Below, piece after piece: positions 12,423 to 24,300 of a stretch of 64,000 nt of DNA. Positions within the stretch are counted from its first letter, which is position 1. Every line of letters starts with the position of its first letter. Both the position numbers and the translations under genes were made by a program. Source of the stretch: Plecoglossus altivelis (lineage: Eukaryota > Chordata > Actinopteri > Osmeriformes > Plecoglossidae); the NCBI GenBank assembly GCA_036571765.1, contig BROE01000013.1, positions 9,998,857 to 10,062,856 of the forward strand, read 5' to 3'. Below the pieces are notes generated by a model. That model was not told the DNA's origin. It was given only the letters and a program-made list of their open reading frames with translations, and did no database searches.

Positions 12423-12600
12423 AGATGTCAGTGAGTTTGAACAAGCCGTCTCCATGGTGATCGTGTTGTTGTTGCAGGTGGAGCGCCTTACCAAGGAGTT
12501 CTCTGTGTACATGACCAAGGACGGACGCATCTCCATGGCAGGCGTCACCTCGGGCAACGTGGGCTACCTGGCACAGGGCATCCACGCTGTCACCAAGTAG
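7580..12600 (+). CDS. got2: mitochondrial aspartate aminotransferase
   Basis: This PLP enzyme interconverts aspartate and 2-oxoglutarate with oxaloacetate and glutamate in the mitochondrial matrix, as part of the malate-aspartate shuttle. Ten coding exons are read: 7580-7662, 10285-10441, 10811-10939, 11045-11104, 11194-11355, 11463-11567, 11741-11891, 11980-12145, 12227-12377 and 12478-12600, totalling 428 codons plus stop (human has 430). All junctions are in phase. Exon 1 codes a basic N-terminal presequence; the mature part begins near SSWWGGVQMGPPDPILGV. The PLP lysine lies in SQSFAKNMGLYG, and the substrate-binding arginine region is in exon 10. The ATG at 7580 matches the family start (MALLKS) and has an ACC before it; an in-frame ATG two codons upstream (7574) is possible. 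The a/b paralogue is not assigned. Confidence 0.97.
9407..9456. repeat. 25-bp perfect tandem duplication in got2 intron 1
   Basis: Two head-to-tail copies of a 25-bp unit starting gactgctagcttag occupy 9407-9431 and 9432-9456. No function is suggested. Confidence 0.9.
12378..12419. repeat. (CA)n at the got2 intron 9 donor
   Basis: The intron begins gtacaca and continues as about 20 CA units, so the repeat abuts the 5' splice site of exon 9. Confidence 0.95.
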
Positions 12601-12881
12601 AGAGAGAGGCATGCTGGGAGAGCAAGGGGGCACAGTGGCATTGGACATGAATACAATCAGAACAACACCAATAGAGGAGTTTTCAGCATTCCCCCTCTCC
12701 TCCACACACATCTGCCATCCTTCTTACTGTATGACTGTTGATGTGGTTTCATCATGGCTTTAATTCACCCCCCCCACCTGTTTAGCGCTGCACCCCCCCT
12801 GACCAGACCACTGTGTCAGGCAGTCCTTGGGTGTGTGTTTAGGCTTATTTATTTTATGTGAATTGTATTAATGATCGGTTT

Positions 12882-12887
12882 AATAAA
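12882..12887 (+). promoter_or_regulatory. got2 poly(A) signal
   Basis: AATAAA lies 282 bases after the got2 stop codon and is the first canonical signal downstream. Confidence 0.7.
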
Positions 12888-12933
12888 TGTCCTAGATAAT
12901 TGCTTTTCAAACCAGCTGCATGGGATTTGGCTC

Positions 12934-12969
<36 letters not shown>

Positions 12970-14614
12970 GGGTGGGATGGGTGTGTGTGTTTTGGTAGAT
13001 GGAGGGGGGGGCTGAGGGAGTTGTTCTATATCTTAAAGATGGGTTGCATTTCAGATTAATTTCAACCCATTTAGGACGTAAAGTAGCAGTAGAGATTCTA
13101 CAAGCACAAAGAGTGATGCTGCTTCAGCGACAGGTCAGGTGCAGGGTCAAACCTATCTAGTCTAAATGAATATTCAGCTGAAATGGCCAGTCTGTTTAGT
13201 TGGGTTCTGCCTGTGTAGACATTGTTACTCCCTACATCCTACCCTGCTTTCAAGCTTCTACATGCTGTGCTAGTATCAAATGTAGGTGGGGTCTCCAAGC
13301 TCCTCATCTGTTTGTGTCTTTCTGATTGTAAGTGAGAGAATGTGCAGATGTGTCCAGGATCTCTCTGAGGTTCATTCAAATGGGCTTTCAGTCAACATGT
13401 TCTGGTTTTGCGTTCATTGCATCAGTAAACATCCTGGTTTACGGTTATAACTTTTCCTCTGAACAAACAATAAACCCTACAACTGTAAACTGGGCTGTTT
13501 TCCTTTCAGATGCATTTCATTGAAAAATTAACACCTTATATGAAATTGGTCAGGAGAGTTAACCAGACAATGAGAAATCTGCACTGAAGTGTAGTAAAGA
13601 GACATGTCCACTAGATGGTGCTGTCTCCCCACTAGGAAGAAGTGACGAAGTGTTGGAACCGAACCAGGACGAGCCACGGTGACGCTGCTGTGTGACCTCC
13701 ACATCCCATAGAGCAGGAGCCTGCGTTTACCTCAAATGTTAACGCTTCAATGGTTTCATTTCAGAGGCTGTTCTGGCCAATTGTGTTTATTCCCTGTTAC
13801 TCTGCACCGAGGTATGTAAACAGGATTGCTTGTGGCTGTTTTTCTCAATTCATAAGACATTCCCCTGTGGCTCACACCTACTGATTCCTCTACTGTGTAC
13901 CCAGCCCCCCAATGTCCTCTCTCTGGGCAGACTGCCAGCTCTCTTTGCTTTCTCTACCCCTCGCTCCATTTTCTCCCCACCTCTCTTTCTGTGTCTATCC
14001 CCTGCTCTCCCTTTCTCTGCCTCTGTCCTTGTTTTGTCTCCATCTGTCACTTTTTCCTTCAGGATCCATCGCTGTGCCTTCCTTTCTCTATTTCCCCTCT
14101 CCATTTCTGTCTGCCTTTCTTTCTGCCTGTTTCCCTCTCTTTCTCCCGACATCTCTCTCTAGATCTCGCTGTAGTCTGTAGTCACAATGCAGTGCTCTGA
14201 GAACCAAGTGGCTCTGCAATTTGTGGTGTGATCAGCCTCTGTTCCTCTCCCTCCCTCCTCTCACCCCCGCTCTCCTGCCCTCCCTCCCACTCCCTCCCTC
14301 CCTCCTCCGCCTCTCTCCCTCCCCCTCCTCTCACCACCTCCACCCCCTGCCTCCCTCCTCCCTGTGCAAGCGGCAGCAGAATGCCTCAGTTGCCTCGTCT
14401 GCATGCGTGTGGCGGGGTGATGTGTCTGAGCGCTGAGCAGGAGGAGGACAGTACCTGGCAGGGAGGAAGAGAGGAACACTGGAGGATGATAAACATGTGG
14501 ATGAGCAGGGTCAGCGTGCTGAGATAGAGAACACTCCCTCTCACTCTCTCCCCTTCCTTCTGGGTTTCTCCCATGCGGTGGTGGTAGACAACACAGGACT
14601 ATCAGCTCGACTGC
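12888..14614. other. got2-dbndd1 intergenic region and dbndd1 5' region
   Basis: No coding gene is supported. The interval contains a GT microsatellite (about 12939-12966) and pyrimidine-rich tracts (13905-14162 and 14228-14365). The segment just before the dbndd1 start probably includes its 5' UTR or promoter. An ATG at about 14382 opens a short frame with no family resemblance. Confidence 0.6.
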
Positions 14615-16582
14615 ATGGAAGCTCAGGGAGGGGCCGGGAGCCCAGGTAGGTAACCATAGTAACACCTCTGATACTATAGTGTAGAGGTATTGTCGCTGTT
14701 CTACCGGTCCCGTAGTTAAACAGAGCTGCCTTTGTTCAATTGGTACCATGGATTGTGGAAGTACTATCTCTGCTCTACTGATGCCATTGTCTATAGCAGT
14801 ACAGTCTGTAAAGTGTAGCAATGGAGAAATTGTTTGTTGGAAAGGCCTCGCATACAGGGTGAACCAGTTGCAGGTTTAGACATGTAGACAATTGTAATTG
14901 TGATAGTCTTTCCACATGCAAGCTCACACACAGTCACTTCTGCTCCATCAGCATACTGAGGAGAAGCCTGAAACAGTGACCAGCTTGTCTGTCACACAGA
15001 GCCAGAGCACTGATCTGGAATGAATCAATGAGTAGTTAGGACACTGATCTGGACTGAATCAAGGTGTGGTTCGATCACTGTCCTGGGTCACGTCCCTGTT
15101 CTGGCTGTCGTGCAGCTCTACAGTAGTTGTGTGGGATGCGCAAGAGGATTTGTTGTTTTGGCACATGAGTGTTGTTAGAATAGTAGCATGGAGCTGCGGC
15201 CAGTGGAAGTGAGGGAGGATGGAAAGGTGAGCAGGTCCCCATTAGAGCAGAAACAGGAGCCATGTTTACTCTGCAGCACCAAATCAATAACCAACGGCCA
15301 GGCGGGCATCCACCACGCCATCATTATCCATCATGTTTAGTCTGCTTCTTTCTTTGTTACACCACACCCTCCGACACGAAAGCACACACACACACACACA
15401 CACACCATCCATTCCTGTGACTTATTTGAAATCTAGAGAGAAAACTGTCTGTATCTGTGTGCATGTGTGTTTATATGTTTGTGTTCGAATATGTGGATGT
15501 GAGTTGATGTATACATGTGTATATGTGCGTGTGTGTGTGAGTGTGCCAGAGAACATGTCCTGTTATGTCAGATGACTTGCAGATGACAAAAACACATCTC
15601 CCAGAGTGAAATTTCTTTCAGAAATGTTTTGTCCAGGACAGATGTTTCTAAGATAACTAAATTGGATTTTCGTTTCGCCAAGCACACAAACACAGTCCCT
15701 GTTTCTCTGCCAGTCTCTGCTTGTATCTCGGCCCTCCTGTCTCTCTGCCTGCCTGCCTGCCTGTCTCTCTGCCTGCCTGCCTGTCTCTCTGTCTGCCTGT
15801 TTCTGCTGAAAGATTTTGTCTGAAGTCATTGCTGTGCAGCAGTCTTGTGAGTCGCTGTGAAACAGTGGTGCTTCTGTTACTAGAACACAAGCTATCTTTA
15901 CTGGGAACAAAGAACAGCACTGGACAGCTTGGTGGAGAAAAAAGCATATATCTTAAAATAGCACCTGAAACCGTTACAGTCACTAATTTCAAAACAAGGC
16001 AAATGTGCCTGACAGTAAAATAAACTCGTGTGGAGGAGGAGCACGACTGAAGCGATCATCAGAGTTGTCATTTCAGTTTCTCAAGGTTTTTCTTACGTTT
16101 GTCTGTCCACAGAGCCCAATAAAGACATTAAGAAACTGCTAAAGCCCTCCACCTCAGGACAGCTGCTGTCCAAAGAGCTGTTTTCTCTGACAGCTGGTGA
16201 GGAAGATGCCAGCCTGTCGGCTCATGGCGCTAGCCTGCTGCATGTCACAGAGAGACGACGTGAGTATGGAGCCTGGATCTCACTGCCACATAAATGAGGT
16301 TATCCATTTATCCAGACTTGGGGTGGGTGGGATGAATGTTGTGTCTGTGGAGTGGAGATCCAACATGGCCGCTGTTGTGGAGGGCGTGTACCTCGAGGTT
16401 CTGCTGCTCTCTGGTATGACCAGAGAGAAGAAAGACAACCACACAACAAATTAGCCAGGTTCCACTATTATAATTTATTTTCAAATGTGCACACAGCAAG
16501 TCAGACAGCAGCCGATTGTAACCCGGCAAGTCTTCCCTTCCCCTAGAATCTTTGCTATGGTCCACAGCTTGTCTGTCTGCTC

Positions 16583-16636
<54 letters not shown>

Positions 16637-19029
16637 ATGAACCCTGCTAGGAGGCAAACTGTGTTTCTGATCAATTATTCAAGGAGAAAGATGGGGATGG
16701 GAGTGCCACACGTGAGAGGGGAGGATTGAAAATAAAGAAAAAAAAGGCTCTGAGATAAATACAAAGGGGAATGGACTGGGGGTTACCATGTTAGTGACAC
16801 AGTTTCTCTTAACTCCCTTTTCTTGCAGTTAGACACAATGATGAAGGAAAACAGCCTCCAGCTTTGGGGGAAAAGCTCAAGCGGAACTGTTCACCCCTGT
16901 TCTCTCCCTTCTTAGTCTCCTCCTTTTCTCCTCTTGTCGTCTTCCTCTCCTTCTGTTTTGGTCCCCTGCTCATTCTCTCCTCTTCTCCCCCTCTATACCT
17001 TCTCTTCTCCTCCACTCCTCTCCTTCCTCATTTGTAAACAACACATGCTGCTTCCATGTCACCGATGCCAACGTATATCACATCTAAACACTGTTGTTTG
17101 TCTGCAGAATTCTTAGCGTGAACAGCAATACACTAGACTAATTAGCAAACCAAGCACGGAGACACCATGGAGACAAAGCTCTTAACGTGTCATAACTCTG
17201 ACCTTGCAGAGCCGCTGAGCAGCGTGTCGTCCCTGGAGGTGCACTTTGACCTGCTGGACCTGACGGAGCTTACAGACATGTCTGACCAGGAGCTGGCTGA
17301 GGTGTTTGCTGACTCTGACGAGGAGAACCACAACGAGTCACCAGCAGGTGACTTGAGGGTGTGATGTAGTCTGTGTGGTGGAATGTCTAGAACTGATTGT
17401 GATTCATCCAGACGGGCTCATTGGTCAGCCTGGAAATGCTAGGACAGCAGGGCACACTGAGGCAGGGCTTGTTTTCCTCCCGACCTGAATAGACTGCAGT
17501 CAGCCTTGCTGTGCTGCCTAATTGGGCAGACTGTAGCCAGCCTTGTTATCGTCCTTAACTGGGGAGACCCAAGTGTCTGCTGCTAAATTGCTTTACATCC
17601 ATTTGTACCATTTAAACATTTTATGTCAAAAGCTGAATGCTTTAGTTGACGTGTCTATGTTTTCATGTGCTTGTGTACTATTTTACTGTCATGATATCAG
17701 TGAAAACGTGAGATAATTAAGAAATATTCATGTTCATATTCATGTTCATATTCATGTTCATATTCATGTTCATATTCACATTCATATTAATGTATCATCA
17801 CATTCAAATTGATGATATAATCTGTGTAGCTGGGGGGTAATAAACATTTTATTTAACTTCTGTTGGTTTCATAGAGAGACAGCAGAACACACTTCTTGAA
17901 GACACAAAGGAGATTAATTAGATGCACTGGGAGTGTCCTAGATGCAGACGGGCTGGCAGGCAGGCAGGCGAGTGGGCAGGCGGGCAGGCTGGCGGGCGGG
18001 CGGGCAGGCGGGCGGGCAGGCAGGCCGACATGAAGATGTTTCAGATGTATAATTTAAGGTTTCTCTTCTGATAATTGCCTTGATCCTTATCCAACATTTT
18101 ATCATTATCATTACGCTGCTATTTGTATTCTGAAGCATTTGCCGTGCCTGCATCTTCAGGCCCACAGACACACCCTCCTGTAGCCTTAGGAGGCAGGAAG
18201 ATGTTTTATTCATAACAGCCTGGTGAAGCAGGATGACAGCAGGCAACACCCTCTGTCCAATCACGCTTCTGACTCCACCCAACACCTTCTTCTTCCTCAC
18301 TCCTCAGGGGTGAGGATATGTCAGGGAGTTCAGTCTAAATGCAGGTCATTTTTTATATAATCCCTAGAATCAAGGTTGTTAAACTCTCTTAAAATGACTC
18401 AACCAAACTAATGTAACTACTGAGCAGTCCTAGATCCCTCCCCTTCCCTCCGTGAAAAGTACGGCACCATCAAGTGGAGGAAAGTGGTAATGCGTTGTGA
18501 GGTGTTCAGTAGAGTTCTTTAGAAGGTAGGACAGCTGTGGGTGTGATCTTTGATACGATGATGGGAACGTGGGAGGGTGAGAGACAGAAACGGGAATAAA
18601 CCGGTAGATGGAAGAGGAGAGATGGAAGGAATACCAACACCTTGTCACCATTTTATTTTTATTCTCTTTCACATGGCATATTACTCTGATGACATCATCT
18701 TCTGACCTTACAGTAAATAGAGATAAAGGAGTCTTTTACACTGAACTGTTACCCAGAATGAACTGAAAGTGTCCTTACTCTTGCATGCAAGTATTGTTTT
18801 ATGGGTGAAGTATTTCATATACATTCAAGTATTGTGTGCACTATGTACCTGTAACCCTGCCCTCCTGCCCTCAGGCCCCAACCAGCCCTCCTTGCCCAGA
18901 GCAGGCTACACGCGTTCCCCCTCATGGACACGCTGCAGCAAGGTAGAGCCACACCGTGAGAGGAAACACCACAGTGACTCCGACACCACAGAGCCCTTCA
19001 TGAAGCTGGAGAGGCCCAAACAGTCCTGA
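14615..19029 (+). CDS. dbndd1: dysbindin domain-containing protein 1
   Basis: This is a small dysbindin-family protein of poorly known function. Four coding exons are read: 14615-14645, 16113-16259, 17210-17347 and 18875-19029, giving 156 codons (human about 158). The diagnostic block LSSVSSLEVHFDLLDLTELT followed by DMSDQELAEVFADSDEEN is exon 3, and LPRAGYTRSPSWTR in exon 4 matches the family tail. Exon 1 reads MEAQGGAGSP and joins in phase (G|AG = Glu) to EPNKDIKKLL; human also begins M-E with a Gly/Ala-rich stretch, which supports this start. Exon 2 ends VTERRR and joins as Q-P-L-S-S, as in human. The gene converges on afg3l1, its neighbour in human 16q24.3. The first exon is the least certain part. 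Confidence 0.93.
16587..16632. repeat. (TC)n microsatellite in dbndd1 intron 2
   Basis: A pure TC run of about 23 units lies between coding exons 2 and 3. Confidence 0.95.
17725..17792. repeat. 12-bp tandem repeat in dbndd1 intron 3
   Basis: The unit attcatgttcat repeats at 17725, 17737, 17749 and 17761, then decays into related ATTCA-rich sequence. Confidence 0.85.
17951..18026. repeat. (GGCA/GGCG)n tetranucleotide tract in dbndd1 intron 3
   Basis: A G-rich tetranucleotide array of GGCA and GGCG units lies here. Regular GGG-spaced runs could form G-quadruplexes on the plus strand, but this is not established. Confidence 0.85.
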
Positions 19030-21393
19030 GGCCCAGGCCAAAGGGAGAAGTCCAGCCACCCACACAGAGCTGGCAAAGAGAGCAGAACCATTAACACCAG
19101 GCTGCCATGGCCTGAACCATCCCCACCCAACAGGCAGAGACCGCAGCTGCCCCTCCCTGCTGGGGAACCATGGTGCTGAACAATGAGTTGGAGATGTAGT
19201 GGACGTTATAACTGATCATGACGGAGTTGCTATTGCACACATGCAAACATATGTTTGGCTTGTATTCTTTGCAAGGGGTCACTTCACACTGTTAGAATTA
19301 TTAGGCTTTTATTTGGAGAAAATATCCAGGTATTTTTTTCTTTTCATGTGCAGGGTGAGCTGAATATGTGCATCAGTATCTCCCAGAAAAGACCACGGTG
19401 TTTGAGGAGAGAACCCTCTCCATCTGCAATGCAGTGACTGAGATGGGGGTCAGGGGTCACTGCTGATTTACAGAAAGTCAGCTGTAAATCTCAGAGTTGA
19501 CAGTTCGACTGACACTGAATGGTTCTGCCACCTGATGCCAGGAATGACATCCTGTAATACCTGTAATATCATTCTCCACCACTGTCCATCGCTTTACTTT
19601 TCCCCAAATACTACTGTCATTCATCCTGAGTGTGGGGAACGTATATCCTCCAATCATTTCATCTCACCCTGTGGATCATATTTTGACCTGGAACTAAGAT
19701 GCTGGATGAAAATAAAGAGTCAAAACAGGATCTTGTGCTCCTCATGTAGTGAACGACTGGTGTGGAGGTCAAAGTACACATGGCACAAATACACCAACAA
19801 CTAACCAAAAGTTCGCACATTCCTCAGAGAACTTATGTTGGCATTGGTGTGGCAAATAAACAAAAGTACTTGCTATTTCCAGTTGGGGATACAACCCCGC
19901 TGAACACATTGATGTGGAGAGTTGCTGAGGCTGGCATTCCACACACCAGCCTGGGGGCACAGCGCTAGAACACACAGACACAGGCCCCAGTTAAAGGTCT
20001 CCAGCCTACTAACTATAGTTATGAATCAATACATTGTTAGAAGCAGGTGTGCTACATTAGCGTCAGATAAAAGCCAACCTCAAAATCAGGATTGAAGACG
20101 ACAGCTGTAGAACTAGAGGATTTGCTATCTAGCTCTGGGAATGTGGTGCTGAGTGCTGACAGTGAATAAACAGGAAAAGAAAATTGGGACAAAAGGTCAT
20201 GTTTTATTGATAAATGTGTTTTCTATGAAAACATCCCTACCATATCTGAGTCATCTCCTTTTCAGCAAACACAGAGAGAACAGTCATGCTAGCTCTGAGC
20301 ACCAATCAGCAGGGAAAAGGGTGGGGGTTACACTGGAACGTACCACTTTCACAGAGAAAATACCTGCTATTTTCTGTCACTCCACGTACGTTAATGTAAC
20401 TGTGTATAATGAACCTAAACACAACAATCCAAGATGAACACAGCTAGAGTGATTATGGTGTTTGAAACATGGCAGGTTTTAGAACCTCCAACTACAACTG
20501 TGTTTTCACAACCTGCTGATCTCCTGCCTTCATAACAGTCTGAAAACTGCAGAGCTGTCCTTCTACAGGGTCTCCCCCCCACCCTCAAGTGTGCAGGGGC
20601 ACATCAAGCTTAGTCCACACCACCATGGTGACTTGTTTAGCTCCCTGTCCCTTAAAGTGACAGGATGATATCATTGTGGGTGTGTGAGAGATCAGCAATT
20701 TGGGTATAGTTGCGCGCGCGCGCGCACACACGCACACACGCACACACGCACACACACACACCTGATGTGGGATCTTAGATCACAGCCTCTGTAAAAAGAG
20801 GTCAACCTGGCAGGTTTGAATCTTTAGCCCTGCCTAAATCCCAGTTAGAGTAGCTTCTGTAAGTAACAGTACAGAGGTAAAGAACAGGATAAGAGGACTG
20901 ATGTGGAATGGTAGAGGAACAGACCTTCATACTGCGCTGTGGTTAAGATGAAAATATTCAGAAAAAGTCAAATTGAATGGTAATTTCTATAAAATGATAG
21001 TACCCCTATAAAATATCTCAATAGTGCAAACTTTTATGAGTACATTACAACACTTGTGCAAACGACAAGCAAAAGGTTACAGGGTTTCTCCCCCTATAAA
21101 TCTTCATGAAGGGCGAATCTGATTCGTATTCACAGCCTGTCAGATAGATCAGCTCTTCCTATGCAAGAGCTGGTCCAGGAGGGGTCAGGTGACGTCACGC
21201 TGGTGAAACAATCCTCAAAGACATGGAGACTTCCTGACTCTGTTGTTTCAAAAGCACAATCGGTGAGCTTCTGTTTCAGCAAGCCCACTCAAGATATTTA
21301 TAAAAAAAACCTTTACATATAAAACCCCTCAAATCTCAATAGAGGTCATGCCAGACCTACTGTTCATGGACCCTACTGCGATCAGGATTTAGT
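19030..21393. other. dbndd1-afg3l1 convergent intergenic region
   Basis: No gene is supported. The interval probably holds both 3' UTRs. AATAAA on the plus strand at 19711-19716 and at about 19855-19860 may end dbndd1. AATAAA on the minus strand (tttatt, 20203-20208) may end afg3l1, implying a 3' UTR of about 1.2 kb. A purine-pyrimidine alternating repeat lies at 20711-20760. Confidence 0.6.
20711..20760. repeat. (CG)n(CA)n alternating repeat
   Basis: About seven CG units run into CA units with interspersed CG, making some 50 bases of strict purine-pyrimidine alternation, a classical Z-DNA-prone composition. Confidence 0.9.
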
Positions 21394-24300
21394 CTACAGG
21401 TAGAGAGCCTGTTTCTGCTGCTCCTTGGATGTGTCCCTGCTCCCATGACCCTTGTCCCAGTCTTTCAGGCCCAGAGGCAGGGAGATGTCCTCGTCCAGGG
21501 CTCCTGTTCCCTCCACAAACTCCTCATACGTGGATTTCTCCTCAAAAGGCCGCGGGCCCAGCAGCTCCAACATGTCTGCCTTCGACAGGACCTCCTTCTC
21601 CAACAGGCGCCTCCCCACCTGAAATACACAGCCAGGTTAGAGACTGGGACGTCAGGATGACTTGGAACCAAGTTTGAACTGGTAACTCTTCCCGGCTCCT
21701 CTTCACCCACCTTGTCAACCATCTCTCTTCTGGTTGTGATGAGGTCATGTGTGCGCTGGAAGGCGGCGTTGATGAGCGAGCGCACCTCCTGGTCAATCAG
21801 CTGTGCGGTGGGCTCGCTGTATGGCTTCTCTGTTACCATGGCGCCTTGCTGACCGGTGTCAAACGATACCTGACCTATCGCTTCACACATCCCAAACTGC
21901 ATCACCTGACAGACGGAGACAGGGAAGGGGTGTGAGAAGGATATCGAGTACTAGAAGAAGGAAGGTAATGTGAAGTGAGAGAGGCAGGGTTCAGGTAGGG
22001 TACCTGCGCATATGCAGACTGGGTGACTTTTCTGAGGTCATCCTGGGCACCGGTGGTGATGCGGCCGAAGAAGACCTGCTCTGCCACGCGGCCTCCCAGC
22101 ATCATGCACATCCTGTCAAACAGCTGCTCCTTGGTGAACAGGTACTGCTCCCTGGGGAGGTACTGAGCATAGCCCAAGCCCTTTCCTCTGGGGATGATCG
22201 ACACCTGACACACACACACAAACACACACACACACACACACGTGTCAGACTGAAACGCTTGCTCAGTATAACGATGCAAAAATGGGGTAAAAAAAATGAA
22301 GCCGCAAGTAGCCTTCACCTTGAGCAGAGGGTCTGCGTGCTCCAGGAGCCAGCCCACCACAGCATGGCCGGCCTCGTGGTACGCCACTGTGGTCTTTTCA
22401 GCAGGCTGTAGCACCTGGGTCCTCTTCTCTAGGCCTGGAAGGGAGGGGGGAAAGAGAGCAGCAACCTGACTCTCATATACATTTGATTTATTGCGAGGAC
22501 TGCTTGGCTACATGACAGTTATATAGGGTGCAGCCTGTCCTGCAGTGGTTACCTCCAATGACCCTCTCGATGGCCTGCTCAAAGTGTATAGCGCTGACAG
22601 ACTTGTGGAGGTAGCGGGCTGCTATTAACGCTGCTTCGTTACACACATTGGCAATGTCTGCCCCTAAGACACAAAACCATACACAGAAACGTATGTCATT
22701 CTGCCCAGAACACGGAGGTCCCAGTTTGACTATTGTAGAAGCTGCAAACACAAGGTCCTTGTTTACCTGTGAACCCAGGTGTCAGAGCAGCTAGTTTTCT
22801 GGCCAGAGCCTCCAGGTCTATCAAGGAGTCCAGCTTAAGAGGCCGAAGGTGCACCTTGAATATGGATGCCCGGCCCTTAATATCTGGAGGACCTGAGGGT
22901 GGGAGGGAGAAGGATTGGGAAAGAGCAGGGGGGAGAAAAGAGGAAGGAGCAAGAAAGAAAGGAGGGAGAGAGAGAGAGAGAATAATATTTGTTAACATAA
23001 GAGAGAAAGAGAGTGGCATGTTTCTCAACTCTGATTATACCCCTGGTTACATAATCATACACACAGCTTTACACAAGGCCGTTTTAGTGACATGACATAT
23101 TACAACACCAGCTGAACAAAACTGTCCTCTGGCCAAATAAATATCCTACCTTTTAATCGTCATAATGCCAAACAGCAAGAGATTCTGTGCAAATAGGACT
23201 CTATGTGCATGTGTACCTATGTAAATCTGTCTGTCGAACCGCCCGGGCCTCATAAGCGCTGGGTCCAGAATGTCAGCCCTGTTGGTTCCAGCTAGGACCA
23301 CCACGTTGGTGCTGGTGTTGAATCCTGCAGACACAAACACAATCAACTTGGAGGCCTGCAACCCAATACTGTGAGGGAGGGGGGCCCGGGGGCTGATCCA
23401 GGGGAACGAAGTGAGCGGCCCTACCATCCAACTCCACCAGCAGCTGGTTGAGGGTGTTCTCCTGCTCACTCTGGCCTCCAAAGTTGTCTCTTCCTCTCTT
23501 CCTGCCCACTGCATCAATCTCATCGATGAACAGTATGCAGGGGGCGTTCTTACGTGCCAGGGCAAACATGTCCCTAACCTGGAAAGAGACAAAGATGCAC
23601 ACCTGGATTAACACACTTGGTGCTGCAAGTCTGGTCAAATTTGACAGACTAACCCAGACAGTTACTTAGTTCCCATAGAGATCATGTTGTGGATCATGGT
23701 GATCCATGAGGTCCAAATAAATATTTAGTTGAGCTGGAGAAAAAACAAACTCAGGATGTTCCCTTCCCCTCCCAGTACTAACCCTGGCTGGGCCAACGCC
23801 AACAAACATCTCTTGGAACTCTGAACCGTTGACAGTAATGAAGGGGACTTTGGCCTCTCCAGCTGTTGCCTTGGCCAGCAAGGTCTTCCCTGTGCCTGGA
23901 GGTCCTGAGAGAACGGCCCCCTGGAGAACACAACACCAACAGACACCGAGTTAACACTACACACACCAAAAGCCTCACACTGGCTGGGTATCATATATGG
24001 TGTCTGTGGCAACGGTTACCTTAGGAATCTTGGCGCCTAGTTCTTGATACTGACGAGGATTCTTCAGAAAGTTAACAAACTCCAGGATCTCCAGTTTTGC
24101 CTCCTCACAGCCCGCCACATCCTTAAACCTCACGTTGATGTTATCCTTTATGACCTTGGCTTTGGATTCGCTCATACTGAAAGGGTTGCTCCTCCCACCT
24201 CCCCCACTACCTCCTGTCGATGGTCCTCGACGCAAAGTGAAAAGCAGGAAGCCCACCAGCAGCAGGGTGGGGAGGATGCTTATCATTGATGTTCTATCAG

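Noticed and set aside
13830..14527. Ser/Pro/Leu-rich open frames on both strands upstream of dbndd1
   Set aside because: They come from pyrimidine-rich low-complexity DNA and lack any family match or splice support.
23146..23592. 148-codon minus-strand frame inside afg3l1
   Set aside because: It is an out-of-frame read through exons whose correct frame gives the AAA domain.
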